A DNA stretch of 64,000 nt from Karalla daura (Eukaryota; Chordata; Actinopteri; Chaetodontiformes; Leiognathidae): the NCBI GenBank assembly GCA_029224185.1, contig CM055188.1, positions 2,171,001-2,235,000 of the forward strand, read 5' to 3'. Below are positions 37,057 to 47,850 of the stretch, piece after piece. Position numbers and translations under genes: made by a program. The notes beneath the pieces are model-generated. The model was not told the DNA's origin. It saw only the letters and a list, made by a program, of their open reading frames with translations, and did no database searches. Numbering within the stretch: the first letter of the stretch is position 1; each line of letters starts with the position of its first letter.

Positions 37057-39155
37057 TTATTATTGTTATTCCTCGTTTTTTGTCCATTCATATCTTCAGC
37101 CTACCTTCACCGATTTCAACCATTCAAACTTTCAAATGTTCAGCTCATTCACCACATTTATGCTTTCTTTCAACTTTTTTCAACCTTTTATACTTTTTAA
37201 AATATTCAACTTTTTGTAAAAAATTTTTCCCATTGAAATGAATTGAAATCCTCTTCAACCCCCCTTAAACTACTTCAGCTACAAAAATTTTCAGCGCCCA
37301 CATACTTTCAGCTACACACTCCATTCAAACTTTAAACTATTCACAAGACTTTCAGCTATTCCCGAATGTCTTTTCACTTTCAAATGTTTTATACTTTTTT
37401 CACAATCACAGTTTGAATCTTCATCTTTTTTCACCCCTCTTCCGATTTTACAATGGGTGTGTATTGCGCGGAATGTTCAGAGCTAGAGTGGGTGATGTCA
37501 TCGCTAGAGTGGAGGACGGCTGAAAAATCAGCTCTGGTTTTTGTCTTTTCACGCTGCTCCCAGCCAAACCGAACGCAGCGGGCAAATTCTTTTTTCCACT
37601 TTTGTAGGAAAACTTGTGCTGTCTCGTACGATGCCCGCCAAAAACCTGTGTGCCTTACGAAATTTAAACGGCGGGCCTCAGAGCCACCCCAACGCAGCCT
37701 CCTCTCTCCATAAGCCATAATGCATTTTTCGTCTCCCTCGATCCAACTTGAACTTTACACTTCTACTCGCGACCATGGCTTCAATATTCATGGTAGAGAT
37801 ACCAAATCGCACACGGACGTTCCCGAGACTCTCCCCTGCGTGGCGGTGTTCTTATATTTAAGATAGGACCAAGTGTTGTCTCCCTACAGCCGATTGTTTA
37901 GCGCTCACGCACTTTTGGTGTTTCCCATAAGAATGAATGGGAAAAACTAAAATCAAATCACACCCTCAAACAAATATCAGCTACGTCGCCATTCTTTGTC
38001 GTAGAAACTTCATTTCAGCTTCAAAAATTGCAGAAACTTGTGGTCTGTGTGTGTTGAAAATCGTGTGTTGATAGGTTGTGTAGTTTCTCCACAGCGCCCT
38101 CTCAAAGTAGCTGTGGTCACACAGGCATGACTGCCTGCTCACTGACACAGAGCCAAGTGCTGCGACAGGCCCTGACACCTTGCAGCACACACACACACAT
38201 AACTTTTTCAACATGAATTAAGCAATGTTTAGATTGAAATTCAACTCTCTTCAGCCTTTTCAACTATCGGTGACTATTTAAACAGTCTTTAAACTTTAAT
38301 TCAACTATCTTAAACCTTTTCAAATTCATTCAACTCTCCAACAATGTTTCTGCTTTATTTCATCCATGTTCTGCCTTTTCAACTATTCATTGCATTTCAA
38401 CAATATTTAGACTTTACTTCAAATACTTTCAGCATTTTCAGCCATCTTTAAGCTTTCATTCAGCTATTCTCCAGCCCTTTCAACTATAAAGCATTTTCAG
38501 CCATCTTTCAGCTTTCATTCAGCTATTCTTCAGCCCTTTCAACATTTTCAGCCAATTTTAAGCTTTCATTCAGCTATTCTTCAGCCCTTTCAACTACTTT
38601 AAGCCTTTTCAGCCATTTTAAGCTTTCATTTTCAGCCATCTTTTCGCTTTCAATCAGCCATTCTTCAGCTGTTTCAACTAGTAAGGATTTTCAGCCATCT
38701 ATAAGCTTTCATTCAGCTATTCTTCAGCCTTTTCAATGATTAAGCATTGTCAGCCATCTTTATGCTTTCATCCAGCTATTCTCCAGCCCTTTCAACTATT
38801 AAGCATTTTCAGCCATCTTTCAGCTTTCATTCAGCTATTCTTCAGCCCTTTCAACTACTTTAATCCTTTTCAGCCATCTTTCAGCTTTCATTCAGCTATT
38901 CTTCAGCCCTTTCAACTACTTTAATCCTTTTCAGCCATCTTTCAGCTTTCATTCAGCTATCCTTCAGCCCTTTAACTATTAAGCACTTTCAGCCATCTTT
39001 AAGCTTTCATTCAGCTATTCTTCAGCCCTTTCAACATTTTCAGCCATCTTTAAGCTTTCACTCAGCTATTCTTCAGCCATTTTCAACAATTCTTTCAATT
39101 GCATTCAGCACTCAGCATTCACACGCATTTTCTTCAGGAAATGCAAATTTTCTAG
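37057..39155 (+). repeat. Satellite unit 16
   Basis: Carries the unit-8 variants (GAAATCCTC, CTGTGTGCC, GAGATACC), but its minisatellite has one extra ACTTTAATCC monomer and lacks one of the AACATTTTCAGCC joints. CTAG 39,152-39,155. Confidence 0.87.
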
Positions 39156-39245
39156 TTAGTGTGAATGCTGAGGCATTCACACTATTGTTATCCTGTTCTT
39201 TATTAGTGTGAATGCTGAGGCATTCACACTATTGTTATCCTGTTC

Positions 39246-39285
<40 letters not shown>

Positions 39286-41615
39286 TTATTCCACGTTTTT
39301 TGGCTGTTCGTATCTTCCTCCTACCTTCACCGATTTCAACCATTCAAACTTTCAAATGTTCAGCTCTTTCAGGACATTATTGCTTGAGTTCAACTTTTTT
39401 CAACCTTTTATAATTTTTAAAATATTCAACTTTTTGTAAAAAATTTTTCCCATTGAAATGAATTGAAACCCTCTTCAACTCCCCTTGTTTTTCAACCTTC
39501 CGTATCTTCAGCAAACCTTCACCGATTTCAACCATTCAAACTTTCAAATGTTCAGCTTCTTCAACTTATTCACACTCTCTTTCAACTTCTTTCAACAACT
39601 TTTACTTTTTAAAATATTCAACTTTTTGTAAAAAAATTTTCCCATTGAAATGAATTGAAACCCTCTTCAACCCCCCTTAAACTACTTCAGCTACAAAAAT
39701 TTTCAGCGCCCACATACTTTCAGCTACACACTCCATTCAAACTTTAAACTATTCACAAGACTTTCTGCTATTCCCGAATGTCTTTTCACTTTCAAATGTT
39801 TTATACTTTTTTCACAATCACAGTTTGAATCTTCATCTTTTTTCACCCCTCTTCCGATTTTACAATGGGTGTGTATTGCGCAGAATGTTCAGAGCTAGAG
39901 TGGGTGATGTCATCGCTAGAGTGGAGGACGGCTGAAAAATCAGCTCTGGTTTTTGTCTTTTCACGCTGCTCCCAGCCAAACCGAACGCAGCGGGCAAATT
40001 CTTTTTTCCACTTTTGTAGGAAAACTTGTGCTGTCTCGTACGATGCCCGCCAAAAACCTGTGCGCCTTACGAAATTTAAACGGCGGGCCTCAGAGCCACC
40101 CCAACGCAGCCTCCTCTCTCCATAAGCCATAATGCATTTTTCGTCTCCCTCGATCCAACTTGAACTTTACACTTCTACTCGCGACCATGGCTTCAATATT
40201 CATGGTAGAGACACCAAATCGCACACGGACGTTCCCGAGACTCTCCCCTGCGTGGCGGTGTTCTTATATTTAAGATAGGACCAAGTGTTGTCTCCCTACA
40301 GCCGATTGTTTAGCGCTCACGCACTTTTGGTGTTTCCCATAAGAATGAATGGGAAAAACTAAAATCAAATCACACCCTCAAACAAATATCAGCTACGTCG
40401 CCATTCTTTGTCGTAGAAACTTCATTTCAGCTTCAAAAATTGCAGAAACTTGTGGTCTGTGTGTGTTGAAAATCGTGTGTTGATAGGTTGTGTAGTTTCT
40501 CCACAGCGCCCTCTCAAAGTAGCTGTGGTCACACAGGCATGACTGCCTGCTCACTGACACAGAGCCAAGTGCTGCGACAGGCCCTGACACCTTGCAGCAC
40601 ACACACACACATAACTTTTTCAACATGAATTAAGCAATGTTTAGATTGAAATTCAACTCTCTTCAGCCTTTTCAACTATCGGTGACTATTTAAACAGTCT
40701 TTAAACTTTAATTCAACTATCTTAAACCTTTTCAAATTCATTCAACTCTCCAACAATGTTTCTGCTTTATTTCATCCATGTTCTGCCTTTTCAACTATTC
40801 ATTGCATTTCAACAATATTTAGACTTTACTTCAAATACTTTCAGCATTTTCAGCCATCTTTAAGCTTTCATTCAGCTATTCTCCAGCCCTTTCAACTATA
40901 AAGCATTTTCAGCCATCTTTCAGCTTTCATTCAGCTATTCTTCAGCCCTTTCAACTATAAAGCATTTTCAGCCATCTTTCAGCTTTCATTCAGCTATTCT
41001 TCAGCCCTTTCAACATTTTCAGCCAATTTTAAGCTTTCATTCAGCTATTCTTCAGCCCTTTCAACTACTTTAAGCCTTTTCAGCCATTTTAAGCTTTCAT
41101 TTTCAGCCATCTTTTCGCTTTCAATCAGCCATTCTTCAGCTGTTTCAACTAGTAAGGATTTTCAGCCATCTATAAGCTTTCATTCAGCTATTCTTCAGCC
41201 TTTTCAATGATTAAGCATTGTCAGCCATCTTTATGCTTTCATCCAGCTATTCTCCAGCCCTTTCAACTATTAAGCATTTTCAGCCATCTTTCAGCTTTCA
41301 TTCAGCTATTCTTCAGCCCTTTCAACTACTTTAATCCTTTTCAGCCATCTTTCAGCTTTCATTCAGCTATCCTTCAGCCCTTTAACTATTAAGCACTTTC
41401 AGCCATCTTTAAGCTTTCATTCAGCTATTCTTCAGGCCTTTCAACATTTTCAGCCATCTTTAAGCTTTCATTCAGCTATTCTTCAGCCCTTTCAACATTT
41501 TCAGCCATCTTTAAGCTTTCACTCAGCTATTCTTCAGCCATTTTCAACAATTCTTTCAATTGCATTCAGCACTCAGCATTCACACGCATTTTCTTCAGGA
41601 AATGCAAATTTTCTA

Positions 41616-41616
<1 letters not shown>
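39156..41616 (+). repeat. Satellite unit 17
   Basis: Two palindromes (39,158-39,183 and 39,205-39,230), TTA run, type-A head, second head at about 39,475-39,655. Variant TTATAATTTTTAAAA shared with unit 18. An extra minisatellite monomer at about 40,950. Confidence 0.87.
39158..39230. repeat. Two palindrome modules in tandem, unit 17
   Basis: Perfect palindromes at 39,158-39,183 and 39,205-39,230, with the same 47-bp period as the first pair at 236-308. Confidence 0.9.
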
Positions 41617-41658
<42 letters not shown>

Positions 41659-43989
41659 TTATTCCACGTTTTTTGGCTGTTCGTATCTTCCTCCTACCTT
41701 CACCGATTTCAACCATTCAAACTTTCAAATGTTCAGCTCTTTCAGGACATTATTGCTTGAGTTCAACTTTTTTCAACCTTTTATAATTTTTAAAATATTC
41801 AACTTTTTGTAAAAAATTTTTCCCATTGAAATGAATTGAAACCCTCTTCAACTCCCCTTGTTTTTCAACCTTCCGTATCTTCAGCAAACCTTCACCGATT
41901 TCAACCATTCAAACTTTCAAATGTTCAGCTTCTTCAACTTATTCACACTCTCTTTCAACTTCTTTCAACAACTTTTACTTTTTAAAATATTCAACTTTTT
42001 GTAAAAAAATTTTCCCATTGAAATGAATTGAAACCCTCTTCAACCCCCCTTAAACTACTTCAGCTACAAAAATTTTCAGCGCCCACATACTTTCAGCTAC
42101 ACACTCCATTCAAACTTTAAACTATTCACAAGACTTTCTGCTATTCCCGAATGTCTTTTCACTTTCAAATGTTTTATACTTTTTTCACAATCACAGTTTG
42201 AATCTTCATCTTTTTTCACCCCTCTTCCGATTTTACAATGGGTGTGTATTGCGCGGAATGTTCAGAGCTAGAGTGGGTGATGTCATCGCTAGAGTGGAGG
42301 ACGGCTGAAAAATCAGCTCTGGTTTTTGTCTTTTCACGCTGCTCCCAGCCAAACCGAACGCAGCGGGCAAATTCTTTTTTCCACTTTTGTAGGAAAACTT
42401 GTGCTGTCTCGTACGATGCCCGCCAAAAACCTGTGCGCCTTACGAAATTTAAACGGCGGGCCTCAGAGCCACCCCAACGCAGCCTCCTCTCTCCATAAGC
42501 CATAATGCATTTTTGGTCTCCCTCGATCCAACTTGAACTTTACACTTCTACTCGCGACCATGGCTTCAATATTCATGGTAGAGACACCAAATCGCACACG
42601 GACGTTCCCGAGACTCTCCCCTGCGTGGCGGTGTTCTTATATTTAAGATAGGACCAAGTGTTGTCTCCCTACAGCCGATTGTTTAGCGCTCACGCACTTT
42701 TGGTGTTTCCCATAAGAATGAATGGGAAAAACTAAAATCAAATCACACCCTCAAACAAATATCAGCTACGTCGCCATTCTTTGTCGTAGAAACTTCATTT
42801 CAGCTTCAAAAATTGCAGAAACTTGTGGTCTGTGTGTGTTGAAAATCGTGTGTTGATAGGTTGTGTAGTTTCTCCACAGCGCCCTCTCAAAGTAGCTGTG
42901 GTCACACAGGCATGACTGCCTGCTCACTGACACAGAGCCAAGTGCTGCGACAGGCCCTGACACCTTGCAGCACACACACACACATAACATTTTCAACATG
43001 AATTAAGCAATGTTTAGATTGAAATTCAACTCTCTTCAGCCTTTTCAACTATCGGTGACTATTTAAACAGTCTTTAAACTTTAATTCAACTATCTTAAAC
43101 CTTTTCAAATTCATTCAACTCTCCAACAATGTTTCTGCTTTATTTCATCCATGTTCTGCCTTTTCAACTATTCATTGCATTTCAACAATATTTAGACTTT
43201 ACTTCAAATACTTTCAGCATTTTCAGCCATCTTTAAGCTTTCATTCAGCTATTCTCCAGCCCTTTCAACTATAAAGCATTTTCAGCCATCTTTCAGCTTT
43301 CATTCAGCTATTCTTCAGCCCTTTCAACTATAAAGCATTTTCAGCCATCTTTCAGCTTTCATTCAGCTATTCTTCAGCCCTTTCAACATTTTCAGCCAAT
43401 TTTAAGCTTTCATTCAGCTATTCTTCAGCCCTTTCAACTACTTTAAGCCTTTTCAGCCATTTTAAGCTTTCATTTTCAGCCATCTTTTCGCTTTCAATCA
43501 GCCATTCTTCAGCTGTTTCAACTAGTAAGGATTTTCAGCCATCTATAAGCTTTCATTCAGCTATTCTTCAGCCTTTTCAATGATTAAGCATTGTCAGCCA
43601 TCTTTATGCTTTCATCCAGCTATTCTCCAGCCCTTTCAACTATTAAGCATTTTCAGCCATCTTTCAGCTTTCATTCAGCTATTCTTCAGCCCTTTCAACT
43701 ACTTTAATCCTTTTCAGCCATCTTTCAGCTTTCATTCAGCTATCCTTCAGCCCTTTAACTATTAAGCACTTTCAGCCATCTTTAAGCTTTCATTCAGCTA
43801 TTCTTCAGGCCTTTCAACATTTTCAGCCATCTTTAAGCTTTCATTCAGCTATTCTTCAGCCCTTTCAACATTTTCAGCCATCTTTAAGCTTTCACTCAGC
43901 TATTCTTCAGCCATTTTCAACAATTCTTTCAATTGCATTCAGCACTCAGCATTCACACGCATTTTCTTCAGGAAATGCAAATTTTCTAG
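41617..43989 (+). repeat. Satellite unit 18
   Basis: TTA run without palindrome, type-A head plus second head as in unit 17, same TTATAATTTTTAAAA variant and the same extra monomer. CTAG 43,986-43,989. Confidence 0.87.
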
Positions 43990-45348
43990 TTATTATTATT
44001 ATTCTTATTCCACGTTTTTTGGCTGTTCGTATCTTCTGCCTACCTTCACCGATTTCAACCATTCAAACTTTCAAATGTTCAGCTCTTTCTGGACATTATT
44101 GCTTGAGTTCAACTTTTTTCAACCTTTTATACTTTTTAAAATATTCAACTTTTTGTAAAAAATTTTTCCCATTGAAATGAATTGAAACCCTCTTCAACCC
44201 CCCTTAAACTACTTCAGCTACGAAAATTTTCAGCGCCCACATACTTTCAGCTACACACTCCATTCAAACTTTAAACTATTCACAAGACTTTCAGCTATTC
44301 CCGAATGTCTTTTCACTTTCAAATGTTTTATACTTTTTTCACAATCACAGTTTGAATCTTCATCTTTTTTCACCCCTCTTCCGATTTTACAATGGGTGTG
44401 TATTGCGCGGAATGTTCAGAGCTAGAGTGGGTGATGTCATCGCTAGAGTGGAGGACGGCTGAAAAATCAGCTCTGGTTTTTGTCTTTTCACGCCGCTCCC
44501 AGCCAAACCGTACGCAGCGGGCAAATTCTTTTTTCCACTTTTGTAGGAAAACTTGTGCTGTCTCGTACGATGCCCGCCAAAAACCTGTGCGCCTTACGAA
44601 ATTTAAACGGCGGGCCTCAGAGCCACCCCAACGCAGCCTCCTCTCTCCATAAGCCATAATGCATTTTTCGTCTCCCTCGATCCAACTTGAACTTTACACT
44701 TCTACTCGCGACCACGGCCTCAATATTCATGGTAGAGACACCAAATCGCACACGGACGTTCCCGAGACTCTCCCCTGCGTGGCGGTGTTCTTATATTTAA
44801 GATAGGACCAAGTGTTGTCTCCCTACAGCCGATTGTTTAGCGCTCACGCACTTTTGGTGTTTCCCATAAGAATGAATGGGAAAAACTAAAATCAAATCAC
44901 ACCCTCAAACAAATATCAGCTACGTCGCCATTCTTTGTCGTAGAAACTTCATTTCAGCTTCAAAAATTGCAGAAACTTGTGGTCTGTGTGTGTTGAAAAT
45001 CGTGTGTTGATAGGTTGTGTAGTTTCTCCACAGCGCCCTCTCAAAGTAGCTGTGGTCACACAGGCATGACTGCCTGCTCACTGACACAGAGCCAAGTGCT
45101 GCGACAGGCCCTGACACCTTGCAGCACACACACACACATAACTTTTTCAACAGGATTTAAGCAATGTTTAGATTGAAATTCAATGATCTTCAGCCCTTTC
45201 AACTATCAGTGACTTCTTAAACGGTTTTTACACAGACATTCAGCGATCTTAAACCTTTTCATTTATTCAGCTCTCAGCAATGTTTCTGCTTTATTTCATC
45301 CATGTTCTTCCTTTTCAACTATTCACTGCATTTCAACAATGTTTAGAC
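43990..45348 (+). repeat. Satellite unit 19, cut by hAT1
   Basis: Short TTA run, type-A head (TCTTCTGCC), core at about 44,370-45,150 with edge-type bases (CGCCGCTCCC, CCGTACGCAG). The post-core is the variant also seen in unit 2. The unit stops at GTTTAGAC (45,341-45,348), where the hAT1 terminal repeat begins, before any minisatellite. Confidence 0.87.
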
Positions 45349-45424
45349 CAGGGGTGTCAAACTCAAATAATGAGTGGGCCAAAATTTAATACTGAACAAA
45401 GCTGCGGGCCAAGGTTGAAAAAAA

Positions 45425-45428
45425 TTAC
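45425..45428. repeat. ERV-A target site duplication, left
   Basis: TTAC directly before the 5' LTR; the same TTAC follows the 3' LTR at 53,957-53,960. A 4-bp duplication is usual for gammaretrovirus-like elements. Confidence 0.85.
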
Positions 45429-45664
45429 TGTAGTGTCTGGAGGATGTGTGTCTGTGACCATATGTTTGTGTTAGTTACTAGCTCCATTCAAATGGAAAGG
45501 CAAGTTTATGAGGGGGTCACATACATACTATCTGATGCATGTTTTATTAGGGGTCGTATTGGAAGTAGGGCTGGTAAGGAAGAAGACTGCCGGCACCCGA
45601 TCACAGCAGGGGTCCTGGGGGCCTGGATCAAAAGACTCACCAAAGATCAGATGGGTGATAAGGG

Positions 45665-45670
45665 TATAAG
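45665..45670 (+). promoter_or_regulatory. TATA-like box in 5' LTR
   Basis: GGTATAAGAAG lies about 95 bases upstream of AATAAA, as expected for a compact retroviral promoter. The same bases recur in the 3' LTR. Confidence 0.5.
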
Positions 45671-45759
45671 AAGTGTGAGCTTGGAGACAATGGTCAGAGG
45701 ACATTTGGCTGTTCCACTCCAAGCAGACCGGTTGCTTGTTTGATACTGCTCTTCTTTGC

Positions 45760-45765
45760 AATAAA
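45760..45765 (+). terminator. Polyadenylation signal in the LTR
   Basis: AATAAA in GCAATAAACC. In the 3' LTR the same signal (about 53,861) would end proviral transcripts. Confidence 0.6.
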
Positions 45766-45860
45766 CCTCCTATTTGCAACTAAGACAGTGTCAGCGGACC
45801 TTCCTTCATCATCTTCAGCATTATCTTCAGCAACATCACCTCTCAAGAAACCACAGAATT

Positions 45861-45917
45861 TGGCGTCACGGACAGGATTTTGGTGTCACAGACAGAATTT
45901 GGCGTCACGATCACCGG
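45861..45917 (+). other. Candidate primer-binding site, repeated three times
   Basis: Five bases after the LTR comes TGGCGTCACGGACAGGAT (45,861-45,878). Related blocks TGGTGTCACAGACAGAAT (45,881-45,898) and TGGCGTCACGATCACCGG (45,900-45,917) follow at 19-20-bp spacing. A primer-binding site should begin with TGG complementary to the tRNA CCA end. I cannot assign the tRNA with confidence. The first seven bases resemble those expected for tRNA-Asn. Confidence 0.5.
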
Positions 45918-46625
45918 ACGTGTTGTGATCTGCAGCATCACCGACAGCTTCAACGCACCTACTCCCGCTCCAAGTCGACGAAAAATAAGGGTGAGCATTT
46001 CTCACAAAAGTGAGCGCTGGTTTGTTCGCTGTAGCTGTCTGTGCTTCGCTGTTAGGTCACACCGTAAAGGACTGTGTGAGGATATTTTAAGATATGCTGG
46101 ATTTTGAAGTGATACTCCGTTCTAAATTATTTGCGTTGAAAGAGCAACGCAAAAGGGGGGAGTAGATTAGATTAGGATAGAGTAGAGAGTAGTGTAGATT
46201 AGAATAGATAGAAAGAAAATAGAAGAGGAAAAGAAGAGAACTGCAGAGAATAAGAAAATAAGGAAAGGAAATAAAAGGAAATAAAAGGAAATAAAAGGGA
46301 AAAAATGTAGAATAACCTAACTAGTAATGATAAGGTGAGCTAAATAACATTCATGCAAGATTAATGAAGAGTGGGCCCTCTACTTCTTAACGGTAAGACA
46401 TGTGTAGATTAGACACTGCGTGAAAGTAGGTTTAAGGTAGTCGGATTGGTTAAAAGTAAATTTAAGGAGATACAACCCTAGGCCTAGGGGGATTGACAAA
46501 AAAGACAAAAAAAAAAGGAATATAGGAAAAAAAGGAATATAGGAAAAAGGAAAGGAAGCCGCAAATTTGGATAAAGCCCTCAAGGAGGCGGTTTTAGACG
46601 GGCCACAAAACCTGGAAAAATCACT

Positions 46626-46633
46626 AGGTGAGT
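46626..46633 (+). promoter_or_regulatory. Candidate splice donor in the leader
   Basis: AG followed by GTGAGT is a full donor consensus. It could supply the subgenomic env RNA together with the acceptor at about 50,624. Two weaker donors lie upstream. Confidence 0.4.
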
Positions 46634-47017
46634 TTCAGGTCAGTTCTAAAGGCTGAACTGGGGGTGTAGAAGAAAAGTTCAATTGTAAGCTCCCACTCGA
46701 ACATTAGTTGACGAACAGTGTCTGAAGCAGCCTCTCATTGAATATCTATACCTCATAAAGGTAGCACAAATTAATTAATAAAGGAAAAAGGAAATAAGCG
46801 GCATAAAAAATAAAAAACAAATAAAAAAAGAAAGTGCTTTCAGAAAAGAGGGATAAAGTTGAATGTGTGTTTGGTCTTGAGGATTTGTTTGTCTGATCTC
46901 TGTCTGTGAATTGTCTTCTGTCTGTGAATTGTCTTAACATTTGTGTTTTATGTTAAATGTTACTAATAATAATTTAGAAATATATAAAGAATATATCTTC
47001 TTGCTAATGATAAAATT

Positions 47018-47178
47018 ATGAGCCTTTGAAGGGACTTTTGTTAAAATTATGAGCTTCGACAGAGGACTTTTGTTAAAATGTATGAGCCTTTTTGGAGGAC
47101 TTTTGTAAGCTTATGAGCCTCTTTCAGAAGACTTTTTGATAAAGTTTATGAGCCCTGAGAAGGACTATGATTCTATAG
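47018..47178 (+). repeat. ATG-led tandem repeat in ERV-A leader
   Basis: Five degenerate units of 31-35 bp begin at 47,018, 47,049, 47,082, 47,113 and 47,148. Each starts ATGAGC, and most continue to GGACTTTTG and TTAAAAT or a variant. Spacings of 31, 33, 31 and 35 bp do not keep one reading frame. Confidence 0.75.
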
Positions 47179-47850
47179 AAAAATATAAGGATGATGAAAT
47201 TGAACATGTCTAACATCTTCTAAGTTTGTGTGGAACTTTGTCTTTTCTGTGTGTCAGATGTTCACTTTGAGAAGCTTGACTTTAAGAAGTGATCTAAGGG
47301 GGGTTTAAAAAAGAAAAACATCAGTAATAATATTGAAAATTTAAGAGGAGAAAATATTTAGTATATAAATGATCTAAGTCACAACGATAATACTTGAATT
47401 GCTGATTGTATGGAATGTAATATATTTAATTCTTGTCTTCTTCTTCTTCATCTATGGTGAGAGAGAGAGAGTGAGGTGGAGACAGCCAAGACGGAGACTG
47501 CCTAGAGTTCTTGGAGGCAGATGAGGAGACAACTGGATTGAAGGTTGCTGTCAGCAGTGTGTGCAGCTCCTGGATCCAGTCGGTTAAGGCCAGTACGGTT
47601 TTGTTCACAAACTCTTTTTCTAACGGATTTCTCATTGTCACTGATACATGTATTCGATCTGGGGATAGTAGAGTGTTTTTTTTTTTTGTCTGCTTGGTTA
47701 TTGCAGAGATTAGGGCTTGGCAACAGACTGACCATTTAAATACTTGTGGCTTAACCATTTCTTTTGGAGTTGGCAAATCTATTCCAGGATTTTTTGCTGG
47801 TTGGCTGTGGCTTATAAATAATTTGAATAAGAATACAGGAGAATATTATA

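Larger units (their letters stand above)
1..45348 (+). repeat. Satellite array of Helitron2/Helentron-like units
   Basis: About nineteen head-to-tail copies of one unit fill this stretch. The conserved core start (GTGTGTATTG, just after an ATGG) recurs at 804, 4,549, 6,672, 8,788, 11,156, 13,456, 15,966, 19,579, 21,689, 24,051, 26,351, 28,663, 30,752, 33,052, 35,364, 37,453, 39,865, 42,238 and 44,392. Each unit ends with a subterminal GCATTCACAC, a hairpin GCATTTTC-TTCA-GGAAATGC and then CTAG followed by T. The plus strand is strongly pyrimidine-biased in the minisatellite part. Known families: rolling-circle transposons end in a 3' hairpin, and Helitron2/Helentron types add short asymmetric inverted repeats. 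No Rep/helicase coding sequence is present, so all copies are non-autonomous. The family name is an inference; the tandem structure is directly visible. Confidence 0.9.
45429..45855 (+). repeat. ERV-A 5' LTR
   Basis: 427 bp, TG...CA. It contains a TATA-like TATAAG at 45,665-45,670 and a polyadenylation signal AATAAA at 45,760-45,765, about 90 bases further on, which sets an approximate U3-R-U5 layout. The 99-codon frame across the LTR is not a gene. Confidence 0.93.
45918..47850 (+). other. ERV-A leader, no gene recognised
   Basis: About 1.9 kb between the primer-binding region and the gag start without a convincing reading frame. It holds splice-donor-like sites AAGGGTGAGC (about 45,987), AAGGTGAGC (46,332) and AGGTGAGT (46,626). 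It also holds purine-rich low-complexity DNA (about 46,150-46,560), a duplicated CTGTCTGTGAATTGTCTT (about 46,900-46,935) and a degenerate ATG-led tandem repeat (47,018-47,178). Frames of 116 (-, 47,426-47,776) and 119 codons (+, 47,511-47,870) resemble nothing I know. Confidence 0.6.

Noticed and set aside
45444..45743. 99-codon frame in the LTR, and the same at 53,545-53,844
   Set aside because: Lies across the LTR promoter and polyadenylation region; identical only because the LTRs are identical.
47426..47776. 116-codon antisense frame in the ERV-A leader as an antisense gene
   Set aside because: No recognisable domain, and no promoter or conservation can be judged from one copy.
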